Part shown: piece after piece, positions 1 through 8,275 of the stretch
Layout of the letters: every line of letters begins with the position of its first letter
How positions within the stretch are numbered: the first letter of the stretch is position 1
From: Arthrobacter ruber
GTDB lineage: Bacteria > Actinomycetota > Actinomycetes > Actinomycetales > Micrococcaceae
Reading direction: 5' to 3'
Length of the DNA: 64,000 nt
Assembly: GCF_002954225.1 (NCBI RefSeq)
Contig: NZ_PPTH01000017.1
Location: forward strand, 439,311 to 503,310
Notes under the pieces: generated by a model
Seen by the model: the letters and a program-made list of their open reading frames with translations, nothing else
Database searches by the model: none
What the model was told of the DNA's origin: nothing
Made by a program: the position numbers and the translations under genes

Positions 1-2998
1 CGTCCGACATCGAAGGATCCCAGGCGCCGACGGCCTCCGGCACTGCCGGACCGGTGGAAGCAGCGGGCCGGCCGGTACCGCCCGTGGTGCGGGTGCCGGT
101 AGGTCGCGCGTCGTCACGGCGCACGGCGGCATCGGGGCGCCTTCCCTGCTCGGCGTCAGGCGTCGGCGCTGCATCTGACCGCACATCGGACCGCAGGGCG
201 TCGGACCGCGCGGCGGGGTGGCTGCCCGAGCGGGACGGTGCTCCCGTGGTCGACGACGCCCGCCCTCCGGCGGTGCCAGGACTGCTGGATGACGGCGCAG
301 CTGGGGGCGCAGCCTGCCCGGGCACGGGCCCGGACGCCGCAGGCCCGTCCGTGGGAGCGGGCGCGGAGGCGGCTGGACTCGTCCCATGTCCCGATCTGCC
401 GACTGCTGACGGGGCGGCAGCCTGAGCATCATCCCGGCTCAACGAGGGCCGGGTACCGGGGGACGGAGCGTCCTCGTCGGCGACGACCGCTGATCGGTGG
501 GCGGGCAGGCCGACAGCCGGGGGCGCGGGGGACTGCGATGAACTGTTCGGCCTCCCGTCAGCACCTCCGCGCCCGGGTGGGGGCACAGCAGGAGCGAGGC
601 CCGGGTTACTGCCCGGGGCCGCCTGACTGGCCGGTACTTTTGGGCCCGACTCACCCGCCCCGCCGGCGTCGTGGACCGCCTCGATGGAACAGGTGAGACC
701 GAGCACCTTGTGGATGGCCTGCTTCACGTTGTCCACGTGGGGGCCGCGCTGGAAGCCGATGGCGGTCCCCTGGTTCGCGAAGGCCAGGACGAGCTGGTTG
801 CCCTCGAACGAGCGCGGCTTCGCGGAGACGTTGACGATCAGCCAGGTGGCCCGCTTGATCCGGGCGACCTCGTCCATGATCTCGGGCCAGGCGCGGCGGA
901 TCATCTCGACGTTGCCGCCGGAAGCACCGGGAGCCGGGGGCTGACCCTGCCCCTGGTCCGCGCGGCGGGCCTCCTGCTGGGGCCGCCCCGCGCCAGTCTG
1001 TGCCGGGTCCACCTGCGGCCGGCCGGTCTGGGGAACGTCCTGCGGTGCCTGCTGCGGCCGGCCCTGCTGCGGCCGACCCTGCTGCGGTGCCTGCTGCGGT
1101 GCCTGCTGCGGCGTTCCCTGGGGACGGGAGGGCGCACCCCAGGACGGCGCGTCCTGGCTGCCGCGAACCGGGGCGTCGCCCGCCGGTCCGTCCGTGGCAC
1201 CCGGGCGCCGGGTACGGTCGGGAGCCGCCTGCCCAGCACCCGAAGGCTGCCGGTCGCGGGCGGCATCGGCTGCCGGCGCACGCCCGCCGTCGTGCTCAGG
1301 CGCACCGAGCGGAGCCGGCGCTGACGGCTGTCCCCGGCGGTCGGCAGCAGCGTCCGGCACCCTCGGTGCGGCAGTATCGGCGTCGTCCTCCGTGTCCGCC
1401 GCCCGACCGGGCTGACCCGTCGGGGCGGAGAAGGCGGGTGCGGCAGCCGACGGGACCGCAGGTACCGCGTCGGACTGGTTCGAGGCACGCGGAGGACCGC
1501 CTGCGGCCGGCTCCTGCGGCGCCCCACCCTTCGTGGCCCCGGGACCCGCGAAGGCGGAGTCGGTGGACACACCCCAGCTGCCACCCCAGTCGGGGGACGA
1601 GTCGGCGGGTACGGGTCCGCCACCCGGACCGGGCACGCGGGCTGCGACGGGGACGGCGGGGGAGGAGGGATCCGGAGCGGTGCCGGGATCGGCGACCGCG
1701 ACGGCGGGAGCTGCCGGATCGGCTGCGGGCAGCGACCAGCGGGCCGCAGCCTCCTCCGCGGTCCTGGGGACATCGAGGCGGGGGCGGGCGGGCGCCTTCG
1801 GCGTTTCCTCGGCTTCCGGAGCAGGCGTACCGCCGGCGTACTCCAGGCGACGCTCGATGCGATCCACGCGGGCGAGCGTGCCCCGGACCGTGGCGTCGGC
1901 CGCGGGAAGCAGCAGCCGGGCACACAGGAGCTCGAGGTGCAGGCGGGGCGAGGTGGCGCCCGTCATCTCGGTCAGCGCGGTGTTGGTGACGTCCGCCGAG
2001 CGGGACAGCTCGCCGGCCCCGAGCTGGTTGGCCTGGGAGCGCATGCGATTGAGCTGGTCGTCGGGGACCCCGCGGAGGATCGACGCCGCTCCCTCGGGCA
2101 CGGCGTTGATGACGATCAGGTCGCGGAAGCGCTCGAGCAGGTCCTCGACGAAGCGGCGCGGATCGTGCCCGGTCTGGATGACGCGGTCCACGGCATCGAA
2201 GACGGTGCCGGCGTCACCGGCCGCCACGGATTCGACGACGTCGTCGAGGAGCGTCGCATGGGTGTACCCGAGGAGCGAGACGGCGAGTTCGTAGTCGAGG
2301 CCGTTCTCACCGGCACCGGCCATCAGCTGGTCGAGGACGGACAGGGAATCGCGGACGGAACCCCCGCCTGCGCGGATCACCAGCGAGAGCACCCCGGGCG
2401 CCACGGGCACGTTCTCCTGGCGGCAGAGAAGCTCGAGGTACGCCATGAGGGGCTCCGGCGGAACGAGCCGGAACGGGTAGTGGTGCGTGCGGGACCGGAT
2501 GGTGCCGATGACCTTGTCGGGCTCCGTCGTGGCGAAGATGAAGAGGATGTGCTCCGGCGGCTCCTCGACGATCTTCAGCAGGGCGTTGAAGCCCGCCGAC
2601 GTGACCATGTGGGCCTCGTCGATGATGAAGATCTTGAAGCGGTCGCGGACGGGCGCGAAGGTGGCACGCTCGCGGAGGTCGCGGGCATCGTCGACGCCAC
2701 CGTGACTGGCGGCGTCGATCTCGATGACGTCGAGGCTGCCGGAGCCGTTACGCGCCAGTTCGACGCAGCTGTCACACGTGCCGCACGGTGTGGAGGTGGG
2801 CCCCTGGGCGCAGTTGAGGCAGCGGGCCAGGATGCGGGCGGAGGTGGTCTTGCCGCAGCCGCGTGGGCCCGAGAACAGGTAGGCGTGATTGATGCGGTTC
2901 TTGTCGATGGCCGCCATCAGGGGTTCGGTGACATGCTCCTGGCCGATGACGTCCGCGAAGGTCTCGGGACGGTAGCGGCGGTAGAGGGCTGTACTCAC
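1..2998 (-). CDS. dnaX: DNA polymerase III subunit gamma/tau (3' end beyond window)
   Basis: Clamp-loader ATPase subunit of the replicative polymerase. The GTG start at 2998 gives MSTALYRRYRPETFADVIGQ, the family's opening. Walker A GPRGCGKT is at residues 44-51, zinc cysteines at 63, 72, 75 and 78, and Walker B IIDEAH at about 125-130. After the AAA+ and collar domains (to about residue 370) comes a very long linker rich in Ala, Pro, Gln and Gly. A conserved polymerase-binding-like block with WPEIMDEV and ATWLIVNV follows, then another disordered tail that runs off the left edge still open. More than 990 residues are present, longer than E. coli DnaX (643). The start overlaps the gluQ stop by 4 bp (GTGA), so the two are probably translationally coupled. 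I see no A-rich slippery site for a short gamma form. Confidence 0.97.
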   Translation of the reverse strand, partial: MSTALYRRYRPETFADVIGQEHVTEPLMAAIDKNRINHAYLFSGPRGCGKTTSARILARCLNCAQGPTSTPCGTCDSCVELARNGSGSLDVIEIDAASHGGVDDARDLRERATFAPVRDRFKIFIIDEAHMVTSAGFNALLKIVEEPPEHILFIFATTEPDKVIGTIRSRTHHYPFRLVPPEPLMAYLELLCRQENVPVAPGVLSLVIRAGGGSVRDSLSVLDQLMAGAGENGLDYELAVSLLGYTHATLLDDVVESVAAGDAGTVFDAVDRVIQTGHDPRRFVEDLLERFRDLIVINAVPEGAASILRGVPDDQLNRMRSQANQLGAGELSRSADVTNTALTEMTGATSPRLHLELLCARLLLPAADATVRGTLARVDRIERRLEYAGGTPAPEAEETPKAPARPRLDVPRTAEEAAARWSLPAADPAAPAVAVADPGTAPDPSSPAVPVAARVPGPGGGPVPADSSPDWGGSWGVSTDSAFAGPGATKGGAPQEPAAGGPPRASNQSDAVPAVPSAAAPAFSAPTGQPGRAADTEDDADTAAPRVPDAAADRRGQPSAPAPLGAPEHDGGRAPAADAARDRQPSGAGQAAPDRTRRPGATDGPAGDAPVRGSQDAPSWGAPSRPQGTPQQAPQQAPQQGRPQQGRPQQAPQDVPQTGRPQVDPAQTGAGRPQQEARRADQGQGQPPAPGASGGNVEMIRRAWPEIMDEVARIKRATWLIVNVSAKPRSFEGNQLVLAFANQGTAIGFQRGPHVDNVKQAIHKVLGLTCSIEAVHDAGGAGESGPKVPASQAAPGSNPGLAPAVPPPGRGGADGRPNSSSQSPAPPAVGLPAHRSAVVADEDAPSPGTRPSLSRDDAQAAAPSAVGRSGHGTSPAASAPAPTDGPAASGPVPGQAAPPAAPSSSSPGTAGGRASSTTGAPSRSGSHPAARSDALRSDVRSDAAPTPDAEQGRRPDAAVRRDDARPTGTRTTGGTGRPAASTGPAVPEAVGAWDPSMSD
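1038..1112 (-). repeat. Imperfect tandem repeat in the dnaX linker
   Basis: Short units built on ctgctgcgg, 12 to 15 bases apart, recur about five times. On the coding strand they encode repeated PQQ-type steps (PQQAPQQAPQQGRPQQ). The repeat lies in the disordered linker of DnaX, so copy-number change would stay in frame when the unit is a multiple of three. Confidence 0.75.
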
Positions 2999-3948
2999 GG
3001 ATGAACCTTATCGGTTGGTGCTGACGGTTTGCATGCCGGGCCGGTGGACGCGGGGAACAGCTGCGCGGGATCCACGACCCAGGGATCGCGCGGCAGCCGA
3101 GGGGGGTCGAACACCGCGAGGGCGGCCTCGGGCGACCCGTCGGGAAGGTCCAGCGAAGCCAGGATGACGCCCAGCACCGCACGCGCCGGCCAGCCTCGCC
3201 GGGCAAGGTCCTCCAGTGTCACAGCGCCGTCCCGTTTTGCCAAGCGGCGGCCCTCCGGCGAGACGGCGAGGGGCACATGGGCGTAGACCGGGACCGGCAG
3301 CCCCAGCAGCGAGGCCAGGTAGGCCTGCCGGGGAGCGGAATCGAGCAGGTCGTCCCCACGCACCACCTGGTCGATGCCCTGGGCGGCGTCGTCGACGACG
3401 ACCGCGAGGTTGTAGGCGATCACGCCGTCGTTCCTGCGGAGCACGAAATCATCCACCGGTGCCGTGACGCGGCCGGCCATCAGGTCGTCGATGCTCCACG
3501 TCCCCGCCGCGGAGGCGAGCCGGAGCGCCGGACGCCGCTGCGTCCGCCGTCGTCCCCGCTCGTCCTCGCTGAGCCCGCGGCAGGTCCCCGGGTAGAAGCC
3601 GGGCCGACCGTGCGGCGCGCTCGCGGCCTCGGCGATGTCCCGGCGCGTGCAGAAGCACTCGTAGACCCGTCCCTGGACCATCAGCCGGTCCAGTGCGCGC
3701 TCGTAGCGTCCTGTCTGCTCGCTCTGGCGGATGACGGGTGCGTCGGGGACGAGCCCCAGCGCGGCCAGTTCGGCCAGCTGCTCGGTCTCGGCTCCCGCGC
3801 GGACGCGGTCGAGGTCCTCGACGCGGACCAGGAACCTCCTGCCGGTCGAACGGGCGAAGAGCCAGGCGAGGACGGCGGTGCGGAGGTTGCCGATGTGCAG
3901 CTGTCCGGAGGGGCTGGGAGCGAACCGGCCGGCGCCCTGCTCTGCCAC
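2995..3948 (-). CDS. gluQ: Glutamyl-Q tRNA(Asp) synthetase
   Basis: Truncated GluRS paralogue that attaches glutamate to the queuosine base of tRNA-Asp. The class I signature HIGN lies just after RFAPSPSG, the KMSKS-equivalent is LAKRDGA, and a zinc site is visible as CFC followed by YPGTC. There is no anticodon-binding domain and the length (317 aa) fits the family. I chose the GTG at 3948 because GGGAGGT lies 6 bases upstream; the longer ATG start at 3990 would run into the SRP RNA gene. The last codons overlap dnaX by 4 bp. Tgt, which makes the queuosine substrate, is encoded at 10.7-12.0 kb. Confidence 0.9.
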   Translation of the reverse strand: MAEQGAGRFAPSPSGQLHIGNLRTAVLAWLFARSTGRRFLVRVEDLDRVRAGAETEQLAELAALGLVPDAPVIRQSEQTGRYERALDRLMVQGRVYECFCTRRDIAEAASAPHGRPGFYPGTCRGLSEDERGRRRTQRRPALRLASAAGTWSIDDLMAGRVTAPVDDFVLRRNDGVIAYNLAVVVDDAAQGIDQVVRGDDLLDSAPRQAYLASLLGLPVPVYAHVPLAVSPEGRRLAKRDGAVTLEDLARRGWPARAVLGVILASLDLPDGSPEAALAVFDPPRLPRDPWVVDPAQLFPASTGPACKPSAPTDKVHP

Positions 3949-3980
3949 CGTCCGACCTCCCGCTGCTTGCTTAAAGTAGA

Positions 3981-4067
3981 GACCCCCCATGCACCTGCCA
4001 GAGCCCGCTTACCCTTGCTACCTTCCGGTCCTGGGGGAGTTCACAGGATGACACCACATGAGGGGCC
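3981..4067 (-). ncRNA. ffs: Signal recognition particle RNA, small bacterial type (4.5S)
   Basis: The minus strand carries the domain IV core GGACCGGAAGGTAGCAAGGG, with the GGAA tetraloop and the asymmetric internal-loop motif that bind Ffh. The ends pair (GGCCCCTCATG with CATGGGGGGTC), closing a rod of about 87 nt. A TAGACT -10 box at 4075-4080 (read on the minus strand) sets the likely 5' end near 4067. The 3' end near 3981 is inferred from pairing. The position upstream of gluQ-dnaX matches the frequent ffs-dnaX neighbourhood. Confidence 0.9.
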
Positions 4068-4194
4068 GGGAAATAGTCTACACATGAGGATGGACGGCTT
4101 CCGAATCGGCCGGGGAGGGCCGCCGGATGGCGCCTGCCGCGCACGATTCGGCAGGATCGGCTTGTATGGGTATTCTGGTATCTGCTCCAAATGA

Positions 4195-4279
4195 GGAGGA
4201 TTCGCCTAGCGGCCTATGGCGCACGCCTGGAACGCGTGTTGGGTTAACGCCCTCGGGGGTTCAAATCCCCCATCCTCCG
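4195..4279 (+). tRNA. tRNA-Ser, anticodon GGA
   Basis: Cloverleaf with acceptor GGAGGAT pairing ATCCTCC, discriminator G and no encoded CCA. The anticodon stem CACGC/GCGTG encloses loop CTGGAAC, giving anticodon GGA. A long variable arm, typical of tRNA-Ser, and a T arm GGGGG-TTCAAAT-CCCCC are present. A TATTCT -10 box lies about 20 bases upstream (4171-4176). Confidence 0.96.
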
Positions 4280-4283
4280 CTCG

Positions 4284-4325
4284 AAGCAGCTGGACCCCGG
4301 CCACACGGCCGGGGTCCAGCTGCTT
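4284..4325. terminator. Bidirectional hairpin terminator between tRNA-Ser and the MpaB-like gene
   Basis: A perfect 19-bp inverted repeat (arms 4284-4302 and 4307-4325) with loop ACAC. The arms end in AA and TT, so each strand shows a short A/T border. It lies directly between a plus-strand tRNA and the stop codon of a convergent minus-strand gene. Confidence 0.85.
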
Positions 4326-5226
4326 AAGCGGACCCTGTCACACGGCGGATGCGGGTTTTCGCCGCTGCCTCCGCAGGGCCCTCCGGGCCGAGTCCGAGAC
4401 GGATCACGCCGAGCACCAGGCGGACCCCGGTGCTGACGGGCAGCGGAACCGGTCCGAGCGACGGCACCCGCAGGCCCAGCATCTCGCGGTGTCGGGCATC
4501 GAGGGTGGCCACCGCTCCGGCGAAAAGGATCCGGTACCCGAGGCGCTGCGAGCGCGGCAGCGGAGGACGGCGGATGTAGGTCAGAGCCTCCTGAACCTGC
4601 TCGCTGTTCGTGAGTTCACCGTCGAACGCCGCGAGCTGGGAGCGGAGCTCTTCCTCCGACCGGGGCGGGTCCTCGAGCCCCATCAGCCGCCCCGCCTGGG
4701 CCCACTCCTCCACGTAGCGGTCAGCGCCGCCCGGGATCGGCCCGCCGTAGGCGGCATGGGCGGACACGAAGGCGTCGGTGAACGCCAGGTGCACCCAGCG
4801 TGTGAGATCGGGATCGGCTGCGGAGTAGGGCTGCTCCGCGCCCCGGCTGTCGGTGTACGTACCGTGCACGCGGGTGTGCAGCCGCTGCACGAACGCGGAC
4901 CCCTCCTGGGCGGCGACCTTCGAACCGTACGTCACGGTGAAGATCCAGCGGATCGTGTTGGCGAGGCGCCCGAGCGGCTCCTCGCGGAAACTCGAGTGGG
5001 CGTGGACGCCCGCCATGGCACCGGGATGCAGGGTCTGCAGCAGCAGCGCGCGGATGCCTGCCACGGTGGGCGTCATGGAGCTGTGCACCGTCCAGACGGC
5101 CGAACCGACGGGGAAGTAGCCGGCGTCGTCGCCCTTCTCGAACTCGAACTGCCACTGGGGGATGGTGGGATCGCCGTCCGTGAAGGTGGTCCTGAGCTGC
5201 GTCTTCCAGGTGTCGATGATTCCCAT
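4324..5226 (-). CDS. Oxygenase MpaB / DUF2236 family protein
   Basis: 300-residue protein of the DUF2236 family, which includes the fungal oxygenase MpaB and the rubber-degrading latex-clearing proteins. The family signature LHPGAMAGVHAHS is followed by RLANTIRWIFTVTYG, and a WVHLAFTDAF helix lies further on. No signal peptide is visible, so it is predicted cytosolic. I use the ATG at 5226 (MGIIDTWKTQ); a longer open frame upstream is arginine-rich and looks non-coding. The stop codon sits at the edge of the terminator hairpin. The substrate cannot be told from sequence. Confidence 0.8.
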   Translation of the reverse strand: MGIIDTWKTQLRTTFTDGDPTIPQWQFEFEKGDDAGYFPVGSAVWTVHSSMTPTVAGIRALLLQTLHPGAMAGVHAHSSFREEPLGRLANTIRWIFTVTYGSKVAAQEGSAFVQRLHTRVHGTYTDSRGAEQPYSAADPDLTRWVHLAFTDAFVSAHAAYGGPIPGGADRYVEEWAQAGRLMGLEDPPRSEEELRSQLAAFDGELTNSEQVQEALTYIRRPPLPRSQRLGYRILFAGAVATLDARHREMLGLRVPSLGPVPLPVSTGVRLVLGVIRLGLGPEGPAEAAAKTRIRRVTGSA

Positions 5227-5408
5227 GCAAGACCTATCGTTGAGGGTGACCGGCCACCTCTCGGGGGTCGGCGTGCGCGACCGTCCCGGCCGCCGTCTCC
5301 TCCAACGTATCTCCGCACCCGTTTGCTCCGGCCGGTTCGCCGGTCCGCGGACCATCCGGGGGTCGGGGCAGGACGAAGCACGAGCAACACCACTACCAGG
5401 GAGCCTCA

Positions 5409-5912
5409 ATGTCCTCGTCAGAGCTGTACGGGATCGACCTCACCATGAACGACGGTACCCGGAAGTCCTTCGGCGACTTCCGCGGGCATCCCGTCCTGGT
5501 GGTGAACGTGGCCTCCAAGTGCGGCTTCACGCCGCAGTACGCGGGCCTCGAGAAGCTGTACGGGACGTACGCCGAGGAGGGCCTGGTGGTTCTCGGCATG
5601 CCCTGCAACCAGTTCATGGGCCAGGAGCCGGGGAACGACGACGAGATCGCCGAGTTCTGCTCCACGACGTTCGGCGTGACGTTCCCGCTGATGTCGAAGG
5701 GCGACGTCCGCGGCAAGGACCAGCACCCGCTGTACGGGGAGCTGACGAAGTTCCGGAACGGCGTGCTGCCGGGGCTCGTGAAGTGGAACTTCGAGAAGTT
5801 CCTCGTCAACCGCGAGGGGTCGGTCGTCGCGCGGTTCGCGCCCACGGTGGAACCCGACGCACCCGAGCTCGTCACCGCGATCGAGGACGTCCTGGCACGG
5901 CCCGCCGCCTGA
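5409..5912 (+). CDS. Glutathione peroxidase family protein (thiol peroxidase)
   Basis: 167-residue GPx-fold peroxidase that reduces hydroperoxides, in bacteria usually with thioredoxin or a similar thiol. The three family blocks are VVNVASKCGFT (peroxidatic Cys), MPCNQFMGQEPG and KWNFEKFLV. The selenocysteine position of animal enzymes is Cys here. GGGAG lies upstream of the ATG. It is divergent from the MpaB-like gene and convergent with the HAD hydrolase. Confidence 0.93.
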   Translation: MSSSELYGIDLTMNDGTRKSFGDFRGHPVLVVNVASKCGFTPQYAGLEKLYGTYAEEGLVVLGMPCNQFMGQEPGNDDEIAEFCSTTFGVTFPLMSKGDVRGKDQHPLYGELTKFRNGVLPGLVKWNFEKFLVNREGSVVARFAPTVEPDAPELVTAIEDVLARPAA

Positions 5913-5988
5913 GCGCGACACCGGACCGGGTCCCGCGCGACCGGGCCACCCGGACGCGTCCGCGCAGGAGCGCCCCGGGGCTCGAGCG

Positions 5989-6909
5989 TCAGCCCAGTGA
6001 GGCGACGCACCGCGTGAGGAAGGCCGCTCCGGCCTCCTCGTGGATCAGCGAGCCCTCGGTGAGGATCTCGTAGGGCTTCGCGGGGATCCCGTCCGCGGGC
6101 CGCACATCCACGTGCGCGACGTCGAACCCCTGCTCGTGCAGGTAGTCGGCCATGGCGTAGTCGGTGCGGGAATCCCCGACCGTCCGCCAGGTCCGCGGGA
6201 TCTCCATGAACGGGGCGATGAGCGTGAGGGCGCGTTCAGCGCCGACATCCTTGCCCACGCGCACCGACTCGATGTCGGTGGAGATGATGGTCGGGTCCAC
6301 GCGGTACTCGATGTCCCCGTTGCTGTTCGGTTCCTCGCGCTCCAGCCGGCACGCACCCATGTCGTGGCTGTGCATGATGTCCAGGGCATCGCTGTCGAAG
6401 GAGCCCTGAGCCGCGAGATAGTCGGCGTTCGTCGCCTCGAGGGACTGCTCCACGGACACCATGGCGAGTTTCGTCTCGTCGAAGAACATCAGGTCGGCGT
6501 ACTTCTCCTCCACGAGGTCCCGGACATCGTCGGCGAAGCTGCTCGGCAGCGCGAGCGCGCGGTCGACGAACACCTGGCCCGCGCCGTCGGCCGTGAACGA
6601 GAACCACGTGCTGCCCTTCTCGCAGACGGCGTGGAAGGTGACCCCGGCCGGTATGCCCCGCGCGAGCATGGGCTCCATGACCTGCTCCCTGATGAAGGCA
6701 TCCGAGCGACCCGTGTTGAAGACGACCGGCCACCCCGCGGAGGCGAGCGTCAGCAGATCGTCGATGATCCCGGCCGGCACGGTGCGCGTGACGGGGCTCG
6801 CCACCGGGCCGTCGACGTCGAGCAGCAGCCCCTGGACGGGCCGCCCGTCGGCGGACGCGGGAGCGGCGGGGGCATCGGGGAGCAGATCGATCGGGGCGTC
6901 CGTAGGCAT
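5989..6909 (-). CDS. HAD superfamily hydrolase, sugar-phosphate phosphatase-like
   Basis: 306-residue HAD phosphatase. Motif I is LLLDVDGPV (D31 nucleophile, D33), motif II is VVFNTGRSD and motif IV is VGDSRTDYAMADYL. The large insertion between motifs II and III fits a C2 cap as in sucrose- or trehalose-phosphate phosphatases. The ATG at 6909 (MPTDAPIDLL) is preferred over a longer frame that would run into the divergent kinase gene. The start codons of the two are only about 75 bp apart, so a shared control region is likely. Confidence 0.8.
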   Translation of the reverse strand: MPTDAPIDLLPDAPAAPASADGRPVQGLLLDVDGPVASPVTRTVPAGIIDDLLTLASAGWPVVFNTGRSDAFIREQVMEPMLARGIPAGVTFHAVCEKGSTWFSFTADGAGQVFVDRALALPSSFADDVRDLVEEKYADLMFFDETKLAMVSVEQSLEATNADYLAAQGSFDSDALDIMHSHDMGACRLEREEPNSNGDIEYRVDPTIISTDIESVRVGKDVGAERALTLIAPFMEIPRTWRTVGDSRTDYAMADYLHEQGFDVAHVDVRPADGIPAKPYEILTEGSLIHEEAGAAFLTRCVASLG

Positions 6910-6984
6910 GACCCCATTATGTTCCCGAGCCGCTCCCGCCTTCCATTCGCACCCGGTCGACGGCCGCGTGGGAGACTGCTGGGC

Positions 6985-7902
6985 ATGGACAGCATGCGGG
7001 GCATCGCAGTCGTCGGATCGATCAACGCGGACCTCCTGGTCACCCTCGAGCGCCATCCGCAGCCGGGCGAGACCGTGCTGGGCCGCACCATGACGGTGCT
7101 GCCCGGCGGCAAGGGCGCCAACCAGGCCGTGGCCGCGGCGCTGCTCGGCGCGGACGTCATGATGGTCGGCGCGGTGGGCACCGACTCCCATGCGGTGACC
7201 GCCCTATCGGCGCTGGACTCCGCGGGCGTCGATCTGCAGGCGGTGCAGCGGATCGACGGCGGCACGGGCGTGGCGATCGTGGAGGTGTCCGACGACGGCG
7301 AGAACACCATCGTCGTGCTGCCGGGCGCGAACGCCGCCGTGACACCCGCCCTGGTCGCGGCGTCGGAGGCAGCCATCAGGACTGCCGCCGTCGTCGTCGT
7401 GCAGGGCGAGCTGCCGGCCGACGCCACCGCGGAGGCCGTCCGCCTCGCGTCCGGGCGGGCGATCATCAACCTGGCCCCCGTCATCGCCGTCGACCGCGAG
7501 GTACTCCTGCGGGCCGACCCGCTGATCGTCAACGAGCACGAGGGCGCCCTGCTCCTCACGCAGCTGGGCGGCGCCGAGGCCGGGGACCACGCCGCCGTCG
7601 TCGCCGGCCTCCTCGCCTGCGGCTTCGCGTCGGTGGTCATGACCCTCGGTGCCGCCGGCGCGCTGCTGTCCGACGGCGGAGCGGTCCGGGCAGTACCCGC
7701 CCCGCAGGTGCACGCCGTGGACACGACCGGCGCAGGTGACGCCTTCGTGGGAGCACTCGCCGCCCGCCTCGCCACGGGCGGATCGCTCGACGACGCCGTC
7801 CGGGTCGCCGTGCGGGTGGGCTCCTACGCCGTCCAACGCCCGGGTGCGCAGCCCTCCTACCCGACGCAGGCCGACGAGCTTCCCGCCGGACACGAGGTGT
7901 AA
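6985..7902 (+). CDS. rbsK: PfkB-family carbohydrate kinase, ribokinase-like
   Basis: 305-residue sugar kinase. The N-terminal signature is GSINADLLVTL then PGGKGANQAVAAALLG. The C-terminal PfkB signature DTTGAGDAFVGALAARL carries the catalytic Asp. The order and spacing match ribokinase. No rbs transport genes are adjacent, so the exact sugar (ribose, deoxyribose or another) is not certain. The ATG at 6985 or the one at 6994 could start it. It is divergent from a HAD sugar-phosphate phosphatase, suggesting a shared sugar-phosphate context. Confidence 0.85.
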   Translation: MDSMRGIAVVGSINADLLVTLERHPQPGETVLGRTMTVLPGGKGANQAVAAALLGADVMMVGAVGTDSHAVTALSALDSAGVDLQAVQRIDGGTGVAIVEVSDDGENTIVVLPGANAAVTPALVAASEAAIRTAAVVVVQGELPADATAEAVRLASGRAIINLAPVIAVDREVLLRADPLIVNEHEGALLLTQLGGAEAGDHAAVVAGLLACGFASVVMTLGAAGALLSDGGAVRAVPAPQVHAVDTTGAGDAFVGALAARLATGGSLDDAVRVAVRVGSYAVQRPGAQPSYPTQADELPAGHEV

Positions 7903-7940
7903 CCATTGAGCCACGAGATGACGGTACCGAGCCCTCCGCG

Positions 7941-7969
7941 TTCCTTTCACTGAAGCAATTACCTAGGCT
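7941..7969 (+). promoter_or_regulatory. Predicted leaderless promoter of the 7976 gene
   Basis: TTCCTT (7941-7946), a 17-bp spacer and TAGGCT (7964-7969). The start GTG begins 7 bases after the -10 box, where transcription is expected to start, and there is no Shine-Dalgarno sequence. This is the standard arrangement of leaderless actinobacterial genes. Confidence 0.6.
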
Positions 7970-7975
7970 GTAGCA

Positions 7976-8275
7976 GTGATCTTCAAAGCAGTACGTGACG
8001 GACGGCCCTACCCGGACCACGGACACGTGACCCCCAAGGACTGGGCGGAAGTACCTCCCCGGCAGGTACGGCTCGACGACCTCGTGACCACCAAGACCAC
8101 CCTCGACCTCGAGGCGTTGCTCGCCGAGGACTCCACCTTCTTCGGGGACCTCTTCCCGCACGTGGTGCAGTGGAAGGACGTGCTGTACCTCGAGGACGGC
8201 CTGCACCGCGCCGTCCGGACCGCCCTCCACCAGCGGACCATCCTGCACGCGAGAGTCCTCGTGCTCGATGACTGA
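7976..8275 (+). CDS. Conserved small actinobacterial protein, VapB-antitoxin-like annotation in relatives
   Basis: 99-residue soluble protein starting MIFKAVRDGRPYPDHG and ending LHRAVRTALHQRTILHARV. From memory, close homologues in Streptomyces and Arthrobacter are labelled type II antitoxin VapB-like, but no toxin gene is adjacent and the sequence shows no obvious ribbon-helix-helix, so I treat that name as doubtful. It overlaps the LytR_C gene by 8 bp, a pairing I recall from other actinobacteria. The GTG start is supported by a leaderless promoter. Confidence 0.75.
   Translation: MIFKAVRDGRPYPDHGHVTPKDWAEVPPRQVRLDDLVTTKTTLDLEALLAEDSTFFGDLFPHVVQWKDVLYLEDGLHRAVRTALHQRTILHARVLVLDD

Noticed and set aside
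7976-8275. Toxin-antitoxin module based on the VapB-like label
   Set aside because: No PIN-domain or other toxin gene is adjacent, and the partner is a LytR_C membrane protein.
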